Shown here in pieces: positions 1 through 13,200 of a stretch of 64,000 nt of DNA (within the stretch, counting starts at the first letter, position 1; each line of letters begins with the position of its first letter). Location: assembly GCA_903813345.2 (NCBI GenBank), contig CAIIXF020000007.1:35432538-35496537 (forward strand), given 5' to 3'. The position numbers were made by a program, and so were the translations under genes. This DNA is from Owenia fusiformis (taxonomy: Eukaryota > Annelida > Polychaeta > Sabellida > Oweniidae). The notes below the pieces were generated by a model. It saw only the letters and a program-made list of their open reading frames with translations. It was not told the DNA's origin and did not search any database.

Positions 1-181
1 ACGCGCAAAAACTAGGAAATGGTAACATCGCATGATTTCTAGGTTTTGCTTTGCTCCTTTTGAATAGACACAACGAGGCAATCGATTAACATATAACTTT
101 ATTTCATGATGTTGCAGTATGACGTATCAAATTTAAAAACACTACTACAACTAGTTTGCATTTCCATTCCTGAGTACTTAC

Positions 182-1299
182 TAACAACAATACTATCATT
201 TTTGATAGTAATATTTTGGTTCTCTCCTACGATCGTGTAGTTTACAGTCTCCAAGTGTTTTTTCAAAACATCACTGGTTTGATTTGCCGTTTTATTGTCA
301 GCCTTCCCAGTTAGCACAATCCCTAGTTTCACTTTTACACTTCCTGGACTAAGGGTTTACAAATATTTATTTATAAAAATAGGGTAAAACGGCGGCATTT
401 TTTTAACATTATCATTGCTCTATTATAAATCATGTATTCTTACTATTTATATACAATTTTGGACAACGATGTATATTTAAAATTGGCTAGAAATTACATG
501 GCATATTAGTAATATTGAAATATAAATTATCCTTTTGATTTTACTAACCTTAAACCATCAACAGTGATATTGAGAATATTTGCCATTTCTTTGAACGCAG
601 CTCGAACCTAGAGAAAGAACATAAAAGTAAGCAAAAACACAGTTTGTTAAGTAAGTATGGCATTATTGAACAACTCTCCAGGGTTTACATCGTTTTTTCA
701 ATCACCGCCATCACTATTCAAACGAGTTACTTTGAAATATCAAGACGTCGTGCTATTCTCATACTTATAAAACTTAATTTGGCTGTCATTCACCATTTCT
801 ATACAGTAAAAATTGATTTGCTTCATGGGTGGCAACATTTTTCTAATTTTCAACATTTTGAACAGGTTACATTGCCCGTGTCTTGTATTGATCAACTTTT
901 CAGATCCGATGACTTGTATTATGACATATCAAATATTTGAAAAAAATTAAAACAATTTGATTTATATTCTTCCTTGTAAAGTCGTATAGTTTTGAGCATG
1001 TACTTCACTATTTCACCATTGAAGTTCAGCGAATAACAATATTGACCCATCCATAACACCAAACGTACTACGTTGTTCGAGTAGCAATTGCCCTGGCTAA
1101 AACAAAAAATCTCGCGCATGCGCGAACTTGGTAGTGTAGAGTGAAAATAAAGCCTCACTTCTGTCAACAAAATGGACCCTGAAATGACTTACCAATAACA
1201 GTATTGAATTCACCAAGGCGCTTGTTTCAGTTGCGTTGAAATTACTAAACACGGCCTTCCAAAGCATATTCAACGTTAACAACAGAGAAAGCAATCCAG
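182..1299 (-). CDS. Exons 44-46: SEA-like domain with GSVKV cleavage motif
   Basis: Exons 1193-1299, 549-607 and 182-348 (residues 4756-4866) keep frame with exon 43. They encode a helix-rich start (V-R-A-A-F-K-E-M-A) followed by [19 protein letters not shown]-x-V turn before a hydrophobic strand is the autoproteolysis site of SEA domains in membrane mucins. The placement right after a mucin-like stalk supports this. The frame leaves in phase 1 at 182; the next exon, and any transmembrane segment, lie beyond position 1. I see nothing else in 1-181. Confidence 0.65.
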
Positions 1300-4200
1300 C
1301 TGAAATTATAAAATGCGTGACTAAGCCATTTTTCCAGAATTTAAATGGGTTGATGGTTGATATAAAATGAATGATTTGCCTATGATACAGATAATTATTC
1401 ACCACAAGAAACTACTCTTTGTTTTGTTGTTTACTTTTTGTGTTAGATTAATGTAACGGCTAATCTGTATGCAATACACTATTGACAATAGATGGAGTTA
1501 ATGTTGTACTATATACCCCATTGTACTTACTAGTTTTGGAGGGAGTCATTGAACTGGAAGTCACTATGGGTCTTGCGGTTGTTATTGTTCGAGATGCTGT
1601 GGAATAAGTATCTTCAAACGTAGAGCCAAGAATTGTAGTCGCTGAGTATGTAGTATTGATTTGGATATCAGTTGCACTACCAGCTGTGCTCTTGGCTGTA
1701 CCTGTTGCATCACTGGTAGTTGTACCATGTAACGTTGTTGAGTCTGTGGTACCAACTGTATGATCGGATGTGGTTGCTATTGTGGATGTATTAGCAGCAG
1801 ATGTAACCAGAGTACGTTCCGTATTGATCATATCATCTGTGGTTTCAATTATGAGATCGAATGTTGTTGCTCGTGCTGTTGCATTACCAGCAGCTGTCAC
1901 CGGAGTTTGTTCTGTAGTAGTTAAAGCATCCGTTGTTCCAGCTGTGTGGTTGGATGTTGTTGCTCTTGTTGTTGTATTAGCAGTAGAAGTTGGTTCTGTA
2001 AAGATTGTTGCATTTGTAGTTTCGGCTGTGTGGTCGGGTGTACTTGATCCATTTTCTGTATTAACAGAAGTTACTGTAGTTGGTTCTGTAAAGATTGTTG
2101 CATTTGTAGTTTTGGCTGTGTAGTTAGGTGTACTTGATACTTTGCCTGTAATAGCAGCAGATGTTACTGTAGTTGGTTCTGTAAAGATTGTTGCATTTGT
2201 AGTTTTGGCTGTGTAGTTAGGTGTACTTGATACTTTGCCTGTAATAGCAGCAGATGTTACTGTAGTTGGTTCTGTATAGATTTTTGCATTTGTAACTTCG
2301 GCTGTTTGGTGAGATGTCATAGTTCTTGTTGTCATACTCGTGACAACTGTCTCAAATATTACATCAATAACACTGATACTTTTCCTTGGTGGAATCCCAT
2401 CATCTTCAACTGCAACGTGAATAGCTTGTTCGCCAACCAAGGAATCAATATATTGAACTGCTGTGATTACACCACTTTTACTATCAATTTGGAAGTAGAC
2501 GGAATTTTCAACCAAGCTGAACTTGATACCATCACTGTCTGTATCAGTTGCAACAATAGTTGAAATATACTGTTTGTCATATATTGGGAGTTTAACCTCA
2601 ATTGATGTGATTGACTCATTCACTTTTGGATCATGCTTATTGAGGGGACCAACAATAAATGTGTAGTTGTGAAACAACTGGTCTTGGACCCATGGACAAT
2701 GGTCAAACAAATGTCCGAATAGTGAATCCTCTACATGCCATGTCATCCATGCATTTTCGGGTCTTATAAGTTCCTTTCTGTCATGTCTTGTGACCTGAAG
2801 TAAGTGACTGTCAGCACCTAGTTGAATATCATGCTCAAAACGTACATACAGCCAATCAGTACAATTCCAGTTAAGAGGGACATTGACGTACATGTATTTA
2901 TACTCTTTACCTGACCAATGTTTGTTCACTCTTTCATATGTTACATTCGGACTCACGAACACTGGCTCTTTGGATTGGTCCTTGCTATTGTAAACAACAT
3001 CAGGCATGTCCAATACATCAAGTTCATCATTAACAAGGAAATCCCGGAACCCGTCATCAGACTGTGTCATATTATATCGCATTCGAACCAGGTGAATCAA
3101 GTCATGATATTCGAGTACATCTAACACCGAAAGTTCAGGGTCACCCAGGGGATTAATATTTTCAAATGTGGCAGAATAGTTGAAAAATTTTCCTTTTAGA
3201 GAACATTCCAGAAGCCAGCGGGCAGTCTTTGTTTGATGAGGCTCAATATTGCCAAAGTCTATCGTCAAGGATGGTGATATATCTTCATGTCCCAACTGTG
3301 CTGCAATAATCTTGAATGACACCAACAATCCCTTTTCATTTTCTATTATCTTAGGTTGAGCTGAAGTTATCTTAAATGCTTTTGCAACGCCATTACCTAC
3401 ATTTGTTATCATAACAGCCAAGCTAAACGGAATCGAGGGCTCAACTACAAGCTCTGTAAATGGATCATCAGCCTCTACATATTTCTCATGAAAGTAATGA
3501 ATATGAAGTCGTGGGTCAGGTTTCACAGTTACACTATCAGCAAGCAGAGGGGCCGTGAAATTGGATCCATCTACCGAGTAGTAGAACATACCACCAATAT
3601 CGTACACGACATCTTCCGACGGTGCAGCTGTTGAGTAAGGTATTATCAACCATTCAGCAGTTCCAGAAATTCCCTCAGCCAGACTTCCAAAACCATCCAC
3701 TGAACTAATACCACTTAATTCTGGATCACCTGACAACAAGTAATGACAAGATACAACTACAAAAGACCATTGATTATGCATGTCACTAAAATAAAAATGA
3801 AGAAGCAATTTTACTTTATCACAATAAAGGATACTGAACATGAGAATACCTATGGCAAAATGTTCCATCATATATTTCTGGTTAACATCTTGTGATTTCC
3901 AGATGTAAATCTCCACCTTGATGTGTTTTAGAGGAGATCCCTCGCCATTTTCAATCTCAAGCTTTCCATTAAATGCATCTCGTGTTAGAACTGCCTCTTG
4001 AACTATTCGTATTCTCACTCTAGCACATACGCCATCTTCTTTCTGAAAACCGATCATTGAATAGTTTATACGTTATGACACACGAGGCATTAATTAGTAC
4101 AATTAATTCGTTAATGTTATTCTAATTACTGATACACCTCATCTGGTGTATATGTAATATTTTCACGTACCTTTTTATTTTCAAACTCATCCCTAACAGC

Positions 4201-7200
4201 CACGTATGCGTTGTCAAACTCAGCAAACACGTTATCGAAACCTCTCTGAAAAGTAAATCCAATTGCTAAATTGGGTTTCCAGACACATTTAGCATGAATG
4301 AAAATTTGTTTGTCAGAAACTGACTCACCTCTACAGATTTTTGGTGCTCCTCTTTAAATTTATGCATGGTGGTTTCAAGCATTGATTTAGATATAATATC
4401 AAGATTTGGCGATGGTTCCATGACACCATTTCTCCAGGAGTTAACAGAATTGTTCCATCTCCGGAGGAACCCAGACACCAACATATGATGTGTCTCATTG
4501 ATGTATTGTAATACATTCGACGATTCGTTTAACGATAAAGATGTTCCTAGGTCACTGTTGTCAGATATACTCTCTTCGAACTTTTGATACCATAGTCCAA
4601 GACCAAGATTGAACCTATTGAACACGGATAAGAAGCCGTTGCATGATTTTAGAATTACAGGGTGTCCAATAAATAAGGCGAAAGATATTGTAACTTTCTT
4701 AATATTGGCACTAACCTTGATGAAATTTTCAGAGTTTGTAGCCCAAACCTTTTTACCTTTATTCTGTGAATTTAAAGCATCTTCTATTTGATTGGCCAGA
4801 GTTGTGGTTGCTATAGCAACCGAAAGAACAAAAAGGCGGGGCAAGTTTGTTTACGTCACAACTTTTCAAAACATATTTATTTTTTTTATTTTTTCTGATA
4901 GCTTTATTCATACTCCCAGGTCTATTACTACAACAAATACAATATAAAAACAGCCCTAAAGTCCCATTGTTATGAAAATAAGCTATTCAACATATTATAA
5001 TGTCCATCTCTAGCTATACACTTCTTATGCCTATTCACCAACTCTCTAAACACACTTTCAAACCCATTCTTGCCCATGTCCTGAAGTCTTCCTGAAGACA
5101 TTTGATCTGAGTTCACACACAGCTATGCTCACTAGTGAAACTATTAGGGCACTGGGGCTACCCCTACTTGCACACCCTCCATATTCCCCAGACCTTGTAC
5201 CCAATGACTTTTACTTATATGCAGAACTCAAACGTGACTTGAGAGGAAATAAATTTGGAAGCACTGATGAACTCCGATCACATGTCTTAGCAAGACTTCG
5301 GAAATGGGCGAGAATAGGTTTGAAAGTGTGTTTAGAGAGTGGATGAAAAGGCATAAGACATATAAGAAGTGTATAGCTAGATATGGACATTATGTTGTGC
5401 TATACATTATGTTATGCTTATTTTCATAACAATGGGACTTTAGGACTGTTTTTATATTGTATTTGTAATAGACCTGGAAGTATGAATAAAGTTATCAGAA
5501 AGAATAAATATGTTTTGGAAAGTTGTGACGTAAACAAACTTGCCCCGCCTTTTTGTTGTTTCGGTTGCTATACCAACCACAACTCTGGCCAATCAAATAG
5601 AAGACGCTTTAAATTCAAAGAATAAAGGTAAAAAGGTTTGGGCTACAAACCCTGAAAATTTCATCAAGATTGATGCAATATTAAGAAAGTTACAATATCT
5701 TTCACCTTAATTATTGGCACCCTGTACAGGTTTAGTGATTTTTGTCATTTTTAAGTATTTTCATTAATAAAGAAACAAACGAGTATGAACGCTAAATTTA
5801 TCCTAAAAGTTAAAAAACAATAGCCAGCCAACGGATGCTATGCTTACATTTCTATGTTTCCATACAAATGGTAGGAAAGTTGATACATATCATAAACTAT
5901 GGAATTAACTTTCGCCATATTGACATGCACATCCTCAATTGGTGAACGTCTTCTTCTAGTTCCACCTTCTGTCGCTTCGGCATCATTCAATTTCGGACAC
6001 TCAGTAGTGGCGACATGTAAACAGCTACAAATATTTTTAAAAAATAACAATATGATGAAGTCATTCTTTCATGAAAAAGATAAATATCACAAAATATATG
6101 TAGCTGTCTGGAGATAGCAACGATGCCAGACAAACTACAATACATTGTCTTGGCATGAACTTATGGGTAAGCGTACTTAAAGTGTAATAATCGAGGTATG
6201 AAAACATACCCTACGGATTGTCCAATAGCACCAGGTAAGCAATCACCTCCGATCTTAAGGGCATTGTTCACAATGCTTTCTCCCGCAGCTGGTTCACCTG
6301 TGTTATGAAGGACTTTAAAAATTACATTGATACTACTTGAGCAACCTAGGTCTTTATGCTATACTCTATAAACATGTTAACACTAGACCTGGTAAAATGA
6401 TATTAAACTAAGATGTTGAGATGGAATTGAATAACAAATTTAAAAGTGATGGCCAAAACTAGCATCTCGCTTTGCCCAGTTACTATTATGATTTTTATTG
6501 TTCTTTCAATTATCAAATAGGCGAACCGACTAGCATACAGAGTAATTGTCAAGATTTGTGAAAGTGATATCCAATAGGTTTGGACATCAATCACATTTAG
6601 GATTACGCGTCATTATGTAAGATATATCATAAACTACATACCTTGTTTCTGAAATATTCCCTTGTTCTCATCCATTCTAGTTTTGATACCACGATAGCCT
6701 TCTACGCCTTGCAAAGCTTTTCTATAGTCACCGTGATCGATATACTCCTCCCCCGCTTCTTTCCACTTCTTTTGGTTGATCAGGTCCTGAGTCTTTGGGC
6801 CTAAATCACCCCTGTATAAAGCGTCTACTATAGCTCCCTGGAGCTCACTGGGCATTCTTTCAAAGTCATTTATGAGCCGTTTTGCAGTTGGTATGTATTT
6901 CTCGTTTAAATCACCCTTAATCAAAGTAATGCTTGTTCAAACGTTTAGGTTATGTCTGACAGATGAATTCTGAATGAGACCTAGGCAATAACTTTCCTCG
7001 TTGAAAATGTACAGGCCATTTCTGTGATCTTAATTTTTTGCCGACGTAGGCGATATTTTTTTAACAATTTCAACTAAAACGCGTCGAAAGAAAAAAAATA
7101 CAAAAATATAAAAACCTGAAACAGCTTTCTGGCTTGAGGATCAGTCAGGCTTAATTCTTTTTTAAAGACCTTATCAAAATCAACATCGGGAAGATGCTTT

Positions 7201-10200
7201 TTCCAATCTTCTCTTGCGCCATCTCTTTCCATATTGAACCCTATCCCTAAAAACCGCATAATATTAGATTTACGTCTAGCCTACAAAATGCCCATCTGAA
7301 ATTTGAGAGTGAAACTACTACTATAGTTTGATTATTGATAGCCTGAAATGTGCAAATTCCTTTTTAACCTTGGCGTGGAACCCTACATCAGGGAATTCGA
7401 ATAATAACGTTCAAATCTGAAAAGACCAGATTGAGTAATGATTTTGGACAGTCATATCTTTCACCATGAGTACTTTCTGGCCATACAATGGATTTTATTA
7501 AAACAATGTGTTTTCTTTCAATTAAAGTCCCTATGAAAATAAAAACATCAACCAACTCTTTGAAAAAGTATGGATTAGGACTCCATATTGTTACTTTTTA
7601 AAAGTATAAGAGTCATTTTATAAACAGAGGATCCTGTTTTTTCAATTCAAACATACCAAAAGTTTCTTCTACACTGTATTAACTTCTAAAAGGGAATGGG
7701 GATTGAAACGCGGCAAAATTAAAAACCACATAACCCTTGTTATTTTCCCACTTGTACTATCCATTGTTTCCAGCATACTTTGGTCATCGAAAATTGATAT
7801 CTTCAAAACTCGACATTCAAAATCTAAAATCGATTGCCATACTAAACCTGGTCCTTTCATTGTATATGCACTTACGTTTAAATCACCTTAAATCGAAGTA
7901 ATTATTGTTCAAACGATTAAGTTATGTTTGACTGATGAATATGGCACAGAGTTGTGATTTGTTGTTCTATAGAAAAGCGACTTACCAACCGTGACAAATG
8001 ATTTAGAGTCTTCATAAGCTGTGGTTCTGATCCCTTCGTGTGGTTCAATATAAGAAGCAATCGTGTCGATATCAGCGCCTGTATTTGTCAAGCCTTGATA
8101 AAAAGAATAATTGGGATATTCTAGGATGATAAAATTTTATGTTTTCTGTTCACTTCAAAGCTCCATTCTAAAATTGATCATCGTTCTTCTCGATGTTGCC
8201 TTTATAAATCGTACGTGCATAAGTCAGATAATTCACAATTGTTAAGATTGTTTATTGATTTATTGACTAACCAAAATTCATTCATCATCCCTCATTGCCA
8301 TAATATGCGTACAACATATATTAATATATAGGCTATACAAATGTTCCAGTGAATTTTCCTACACTATTGGTTGGCTTTATTACCTGCAGCCTCTCCTATT
8401 GCTTTGGCACAACCATACTTTGAACTAATTGATGCAGCAGCATCTGCCACATCGACAATATCTCTTTTCTTTCTTTTTTGTCGCGTTAATGGATAGTAAT
8501 AGTCATGTGCATGTACTGTTTCTCCATAAAGATCTCGACGCTTACGTCTGAAAAATATATAACAAATGATCATGAATCTGTCACATCAAAGTAAAATAAT
8601 CTCGGGAAAATAATGCACTTTAGTACATTTTACAGATCAATTTGAGAATTAACATACTTGTCACTAGCAATGGCCTCTCCTAGTGCATATGCCTTTCGTC
8701 CAAGGGAATAGAATGGTCCAAATCCCGGCGACATTGGTAGCAGGCAGTCAGTAATTAGTTTTAGGGCACAGTCACATGACATTGGTGTTACAGCTTCATA
8801 GTTACGTACGCTGGTAGAAACAGTTGATCTTCCAGGAACTCCTCCACCTCCTACAAATTACAGTGTGTATGGACACGCTTTTTTACGAAAAAATGGTTTG
8901 GGAAATTACATCAAAGTATATACATATCATATCTTTGCATTGGTCACATTTCCTGTTAATCGGCCTGCGCACGGCGCAAATGTGACCTAGCCATAATTTG
9001 CAGGGCGCATTGTAGGATTTAGTGTCTTGTCTCAGTCACATGACATTCACGTTACATCCTAATAGTTACACACGCTGGTAGATTGTTGTTCTTGGTACAT
9101 GAAGATGATCTGATAGGAACTCCTCTACTTGCTACTTGATACTTATGTATGCATATGCATTTAACATTTTTTGTGGGAAAAGCAAGTGTGTCGTAATAGC
9201 AGTAGTGTTGCATATTTCTCCATTTGCGTAAGCTGACCCAATGTGTCACTTACCTATATAGCCACCCCCTCTTTCTGGTACTTTGTCGCTTCCACATACA
9301 TTAGGTGGAATACGAGACATCTCTTGGCGACGCTGCAGCATGACATCAAGATTATTCGTCCTGAGAACACCACACAAGTAGTCCCAGAACAATTTAATTC
9401 CAAAGGCTAAGCACAAGAGAAAGTTCCTTTTCTGTCTTGGTTTCTCATGAATCTTTATTGGAACTATAAGAGTTGTGTTGGCCTCGATGTCGCCGATGTT
9501 GGTAACTGTCTGCAAAACAACATACAATTGATATAAGATATAAACATAGTAATATAAACTAGTTGTTTGAATATATTCTTCTAAAATGTAAATATGGACT
9601 TCCACCAGAAATCTTAAACAGCTAGACCTGAAACACTAAGATTTTAAAATCTATATCCTTTAGACCAGTTGAGATTTTAAATATTCCTTTATAGACCTTT
9701 GAGCCTAATTCAGTTTTGTTTCTTTCCCTTTTAATTTGAGCAATATTATTTTAGATAAAACACAATGGTGTTAACCTGTTTGAAATCAAGTGTAGGATGA
9801 TTGTATGGAAGTGCAAATCTAAGGTTTTGTGCTCGTATCAATCCATGGTTCGTTATCGTAAATACAATTTCATCTTTTTCCCCCTCTTCCAAAGCAGTTA
9901 GATCTATCTGTCGTGGTTCGATTGTAACAACTGGCATTGGTACCTTAAATGAATTATCATTAAGAATGTAATGATGATAATAGGTCATATAAACAGTAAG
10001 ATGCAAATCTATATATACTCCTTCTTTATTACTTTAATAATTCCTCACCTTGGTTTCAAAAGTTGAATCTAACGTGATAATGTATTTGTCTTCGTACGTA
10101 ACAGGAGTCACAGTCCAGCTATACTTCACTGCCGTTCTCTGTAGGAAAACTGTCACATTTGGGTTGGCTTGAGATGCCAGAATGACAGCACTGTATGACG

Positions 10201-13200
10201 TATGTCTGTCTGCACTCACTTGCAAAGTGTAGTATGCCTCTTCAAGATCATCAAACAGCAGCTCTATTGCAAAATATTTGTATTAAGATTTTCAGTGGTC
10301 CTTGAAATAAATCTACGGAATATATCACAATTGAGTCGAAATCGGTTGAAAATGAGGATGGAAGAAGAAGTAGAACAAAGCTATGCAGAAGTACATGTAC
10401 CTGTGCTGTTTGAGGTCGTGTAGGTTTCAATAACGTTTCCCTTTTGTGGATTCCTTAGCTTTACTTTAGCTCCCACAACCAACGGGTCACCATCAGTGTA
10501 ATATGTATATTCATCTTCTACTCGTATTCTCAAATCAACTTTATTACTAGACGTGATAAGGATTTTATATCGAATTACAGCCTCCGTTAGTTTTGATCGA
10601 ACTATCATTGAACCACGTCGGTCTCCGATGGATTCTGTTGGAGGTACGGTAATCGATAAAGACAGCGTCGCTTTTGTTGAAGCAGGAATTGTGAATGTTC
10701 CATCTTGGTTGACGGTGGAATTTTCTGTAAAATTTAAAGAATGCATGTGTGTTCAGTGATATCAACGTCTGTAAGTATTTTTCCTTGACTTTTGACATTT
10801 AATGAAAAACAAGTAGGATTCAAACTGAAATGAACGCGACTAATACTAATCTATAGAATATTTGGAAAATGTAGGAAATATGGTGATTAGACATATACTA
10901 CATTGTTTTTAAGTACAATATCAGATTTTAATCTCACTTTAATAATATACCCCTTTTTCATAAAGCGTATCCATTTTAAGAAAATTACCTGTTTCAGGAT
11001 AGAAGGAGATTAGAGATATTAAAGGGTCGCCACTTAGTTGAACTCTTACATCACGAGCAGAAATAATTCCCTCGTTACTTATATCAATCTACAATAAAAT
11101 ACGAAAATGAAAATATAGTGATTTGGCTATGAGAAAGTAAAGGAACTAGAATACCCCTAACATCCTACCATATGATAACATATTACCTTTGTTTGATTCG
11201 GAATATTGTTGTATAACATCGTATAATGTAGTAGATATCATACATGATTAAAGTGGTACATGTTTACCTCAAAACTCTTTTGCTCCCCTCTATTCACACT
11301 TGTAGAGAGGAAGTTGGGGTTCGCTCTAAGCAACGGTGTCCTTACATCGAGCCTTAAATTTAACCAGTATACAGCGACTGTCCCAGACTGGGAAGTAAAT
11401 ATAATGCCAATTCTCCCTCGCAAAGACTCATTTGCATCTACTTCGATGTCGAATGGCACATTTTGACCAGCGGCTAGCACAGAAAGAAATATTGTATTGC
11501 TAGCAGTCGTCTTGTTGCTCGGTTTGACAATAAGACTTGTAAGGGGCGGTCCAAATCCTCTCAACTAAAACAAAAAATTATAAATGAATGGCACTGCATT
11601 CGTTTTGGAATATTTAAATGATCTATACATGCTATTTCGGATAGGATTACCCACTGGTTCTCTGGAAATTATTTTATATTTACTGTCAATGTTATTATGC
11701 AAATAAATTTTGTTTTAATTTAGTTCAAATAAAATATTAATTTTCAAGGTCTAAACGATATAATCGTTACGGTTAAACTTGACCAACAAATGTAATACCA
11801 TGTGATAGTCTGTCTTTAACTATCATCCGTTTACACTCATAAATATTGCCAAATCTACTCATAAATATTGGCATCACTCAAAAACATTGTGTACCTGAAC
11901 TGATATGTTGTATAATGGTAGAGATCCGGTATTAACCAGCTTGGCCACTTCAGTCAATTTGCTATCATCTAAAAATCTTCTGTGATACGCATAAGCAGGC
12001 TGCACTTGCATTCCCAACACTGTCCAATGAGCTTGGGTATCACACCTGTCTTCAGATGGGTGTTGAGCACCCTGTTATTATATATAAATAATTATATAAT
12101 TTAATTTAGCATGTTAATATTGGTCTTATTAATTGATTTGGAAACATTGTTGCATATACTTACAACTTCGAATATGCCACTGTCTGCAGGATTCGGGTAG
12201 TATACTGCTGCATAGCGCCCTCTGTCTACTAGATCGGTTAGTGCCGGTATTTTACGAGTTCTTCCATTGTTTATTACACTAATATTACGTATAGAAATAA
12301 GACAAATTTACTTAATAACCATGTGTGAATAAGCAAGAATCTGAACAAAGATGAACAGTTAAACAAAGAAAGAGAATAGCTCGATAGTCCAACTTTAATT
12401 TATTATCAATTGTTTATAGTAGACTATGAATTATGACTAATTAATGTGTGGTATGTGTGCTTTGTGACACAATTATCTAATTACCAAATGTGCACCAGAA
12501 CTGTTCCTCTTTTATTTTCCCATTTCTCCTCAAAGAGGTCAACGTAACCATAAATGTAAACTTCCGAAGGTTGTGACAAAATACCACTGACAGACAATGA
12601 CGTCACTGTGACGTTGTAGCTTAATGGGACGCTCAGCTGAAAGGTGTAGATATCTGAACCAATAACATTTTCTACACGCAGGCGAACATTCTGAAACAAA
12701 AAATGGTTATGCTTTACATATGTTTTGATGATAAATTGTACCAAATATGAGCTAGGAGCTGAAAAATAACAAAATATCTCTCCTAAAAATAATACTTCAG
12801 ACATTATAAATTAAATAATGTATACATTCATTTCATCAATTTCATATTTCTTATGCTTATAATTCAAAGAACTACTGTAGATACCAATAATATTTATTCT
12901 TACATAAGGTTTCTTCTGTGCCAAAGTTCTTGGCCAAACCAATACACCGGATCTTGGATCAAGAGATAATCCCGAAGGCCCATTTAACAGCTGCCATGTT
13001 ACTGGTCTAGTTCCCTACAATGATATCTACGCATTGAAAATGATGAAAATAAGGCTGGCTTTTTTGTTATTGTTATATCTTTGTATTTTAATCATATAGA
13101 ACTTCCAGGGCCTAAATACATTACTTTGGTATATGATATACATTGATGTGGATATAAATGGACATAGATTATACAATACATAATCGCCATCCAATTACAC

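Noticed and set aside
1770-2123. Plus-strand frame of 117 codons
   Set aside because: It is the reverse of the Thr/Ser-rich mucin stalk; its Val-rich composition is explained by the complementary codons.
4266-4844. Minus-strand 192-codon frame as one exon
   Set aside because: Its upstream third lies in the mariner TIR; the true exon starts at the acceptor at 4616-4615 and ends at the donor at 4328.
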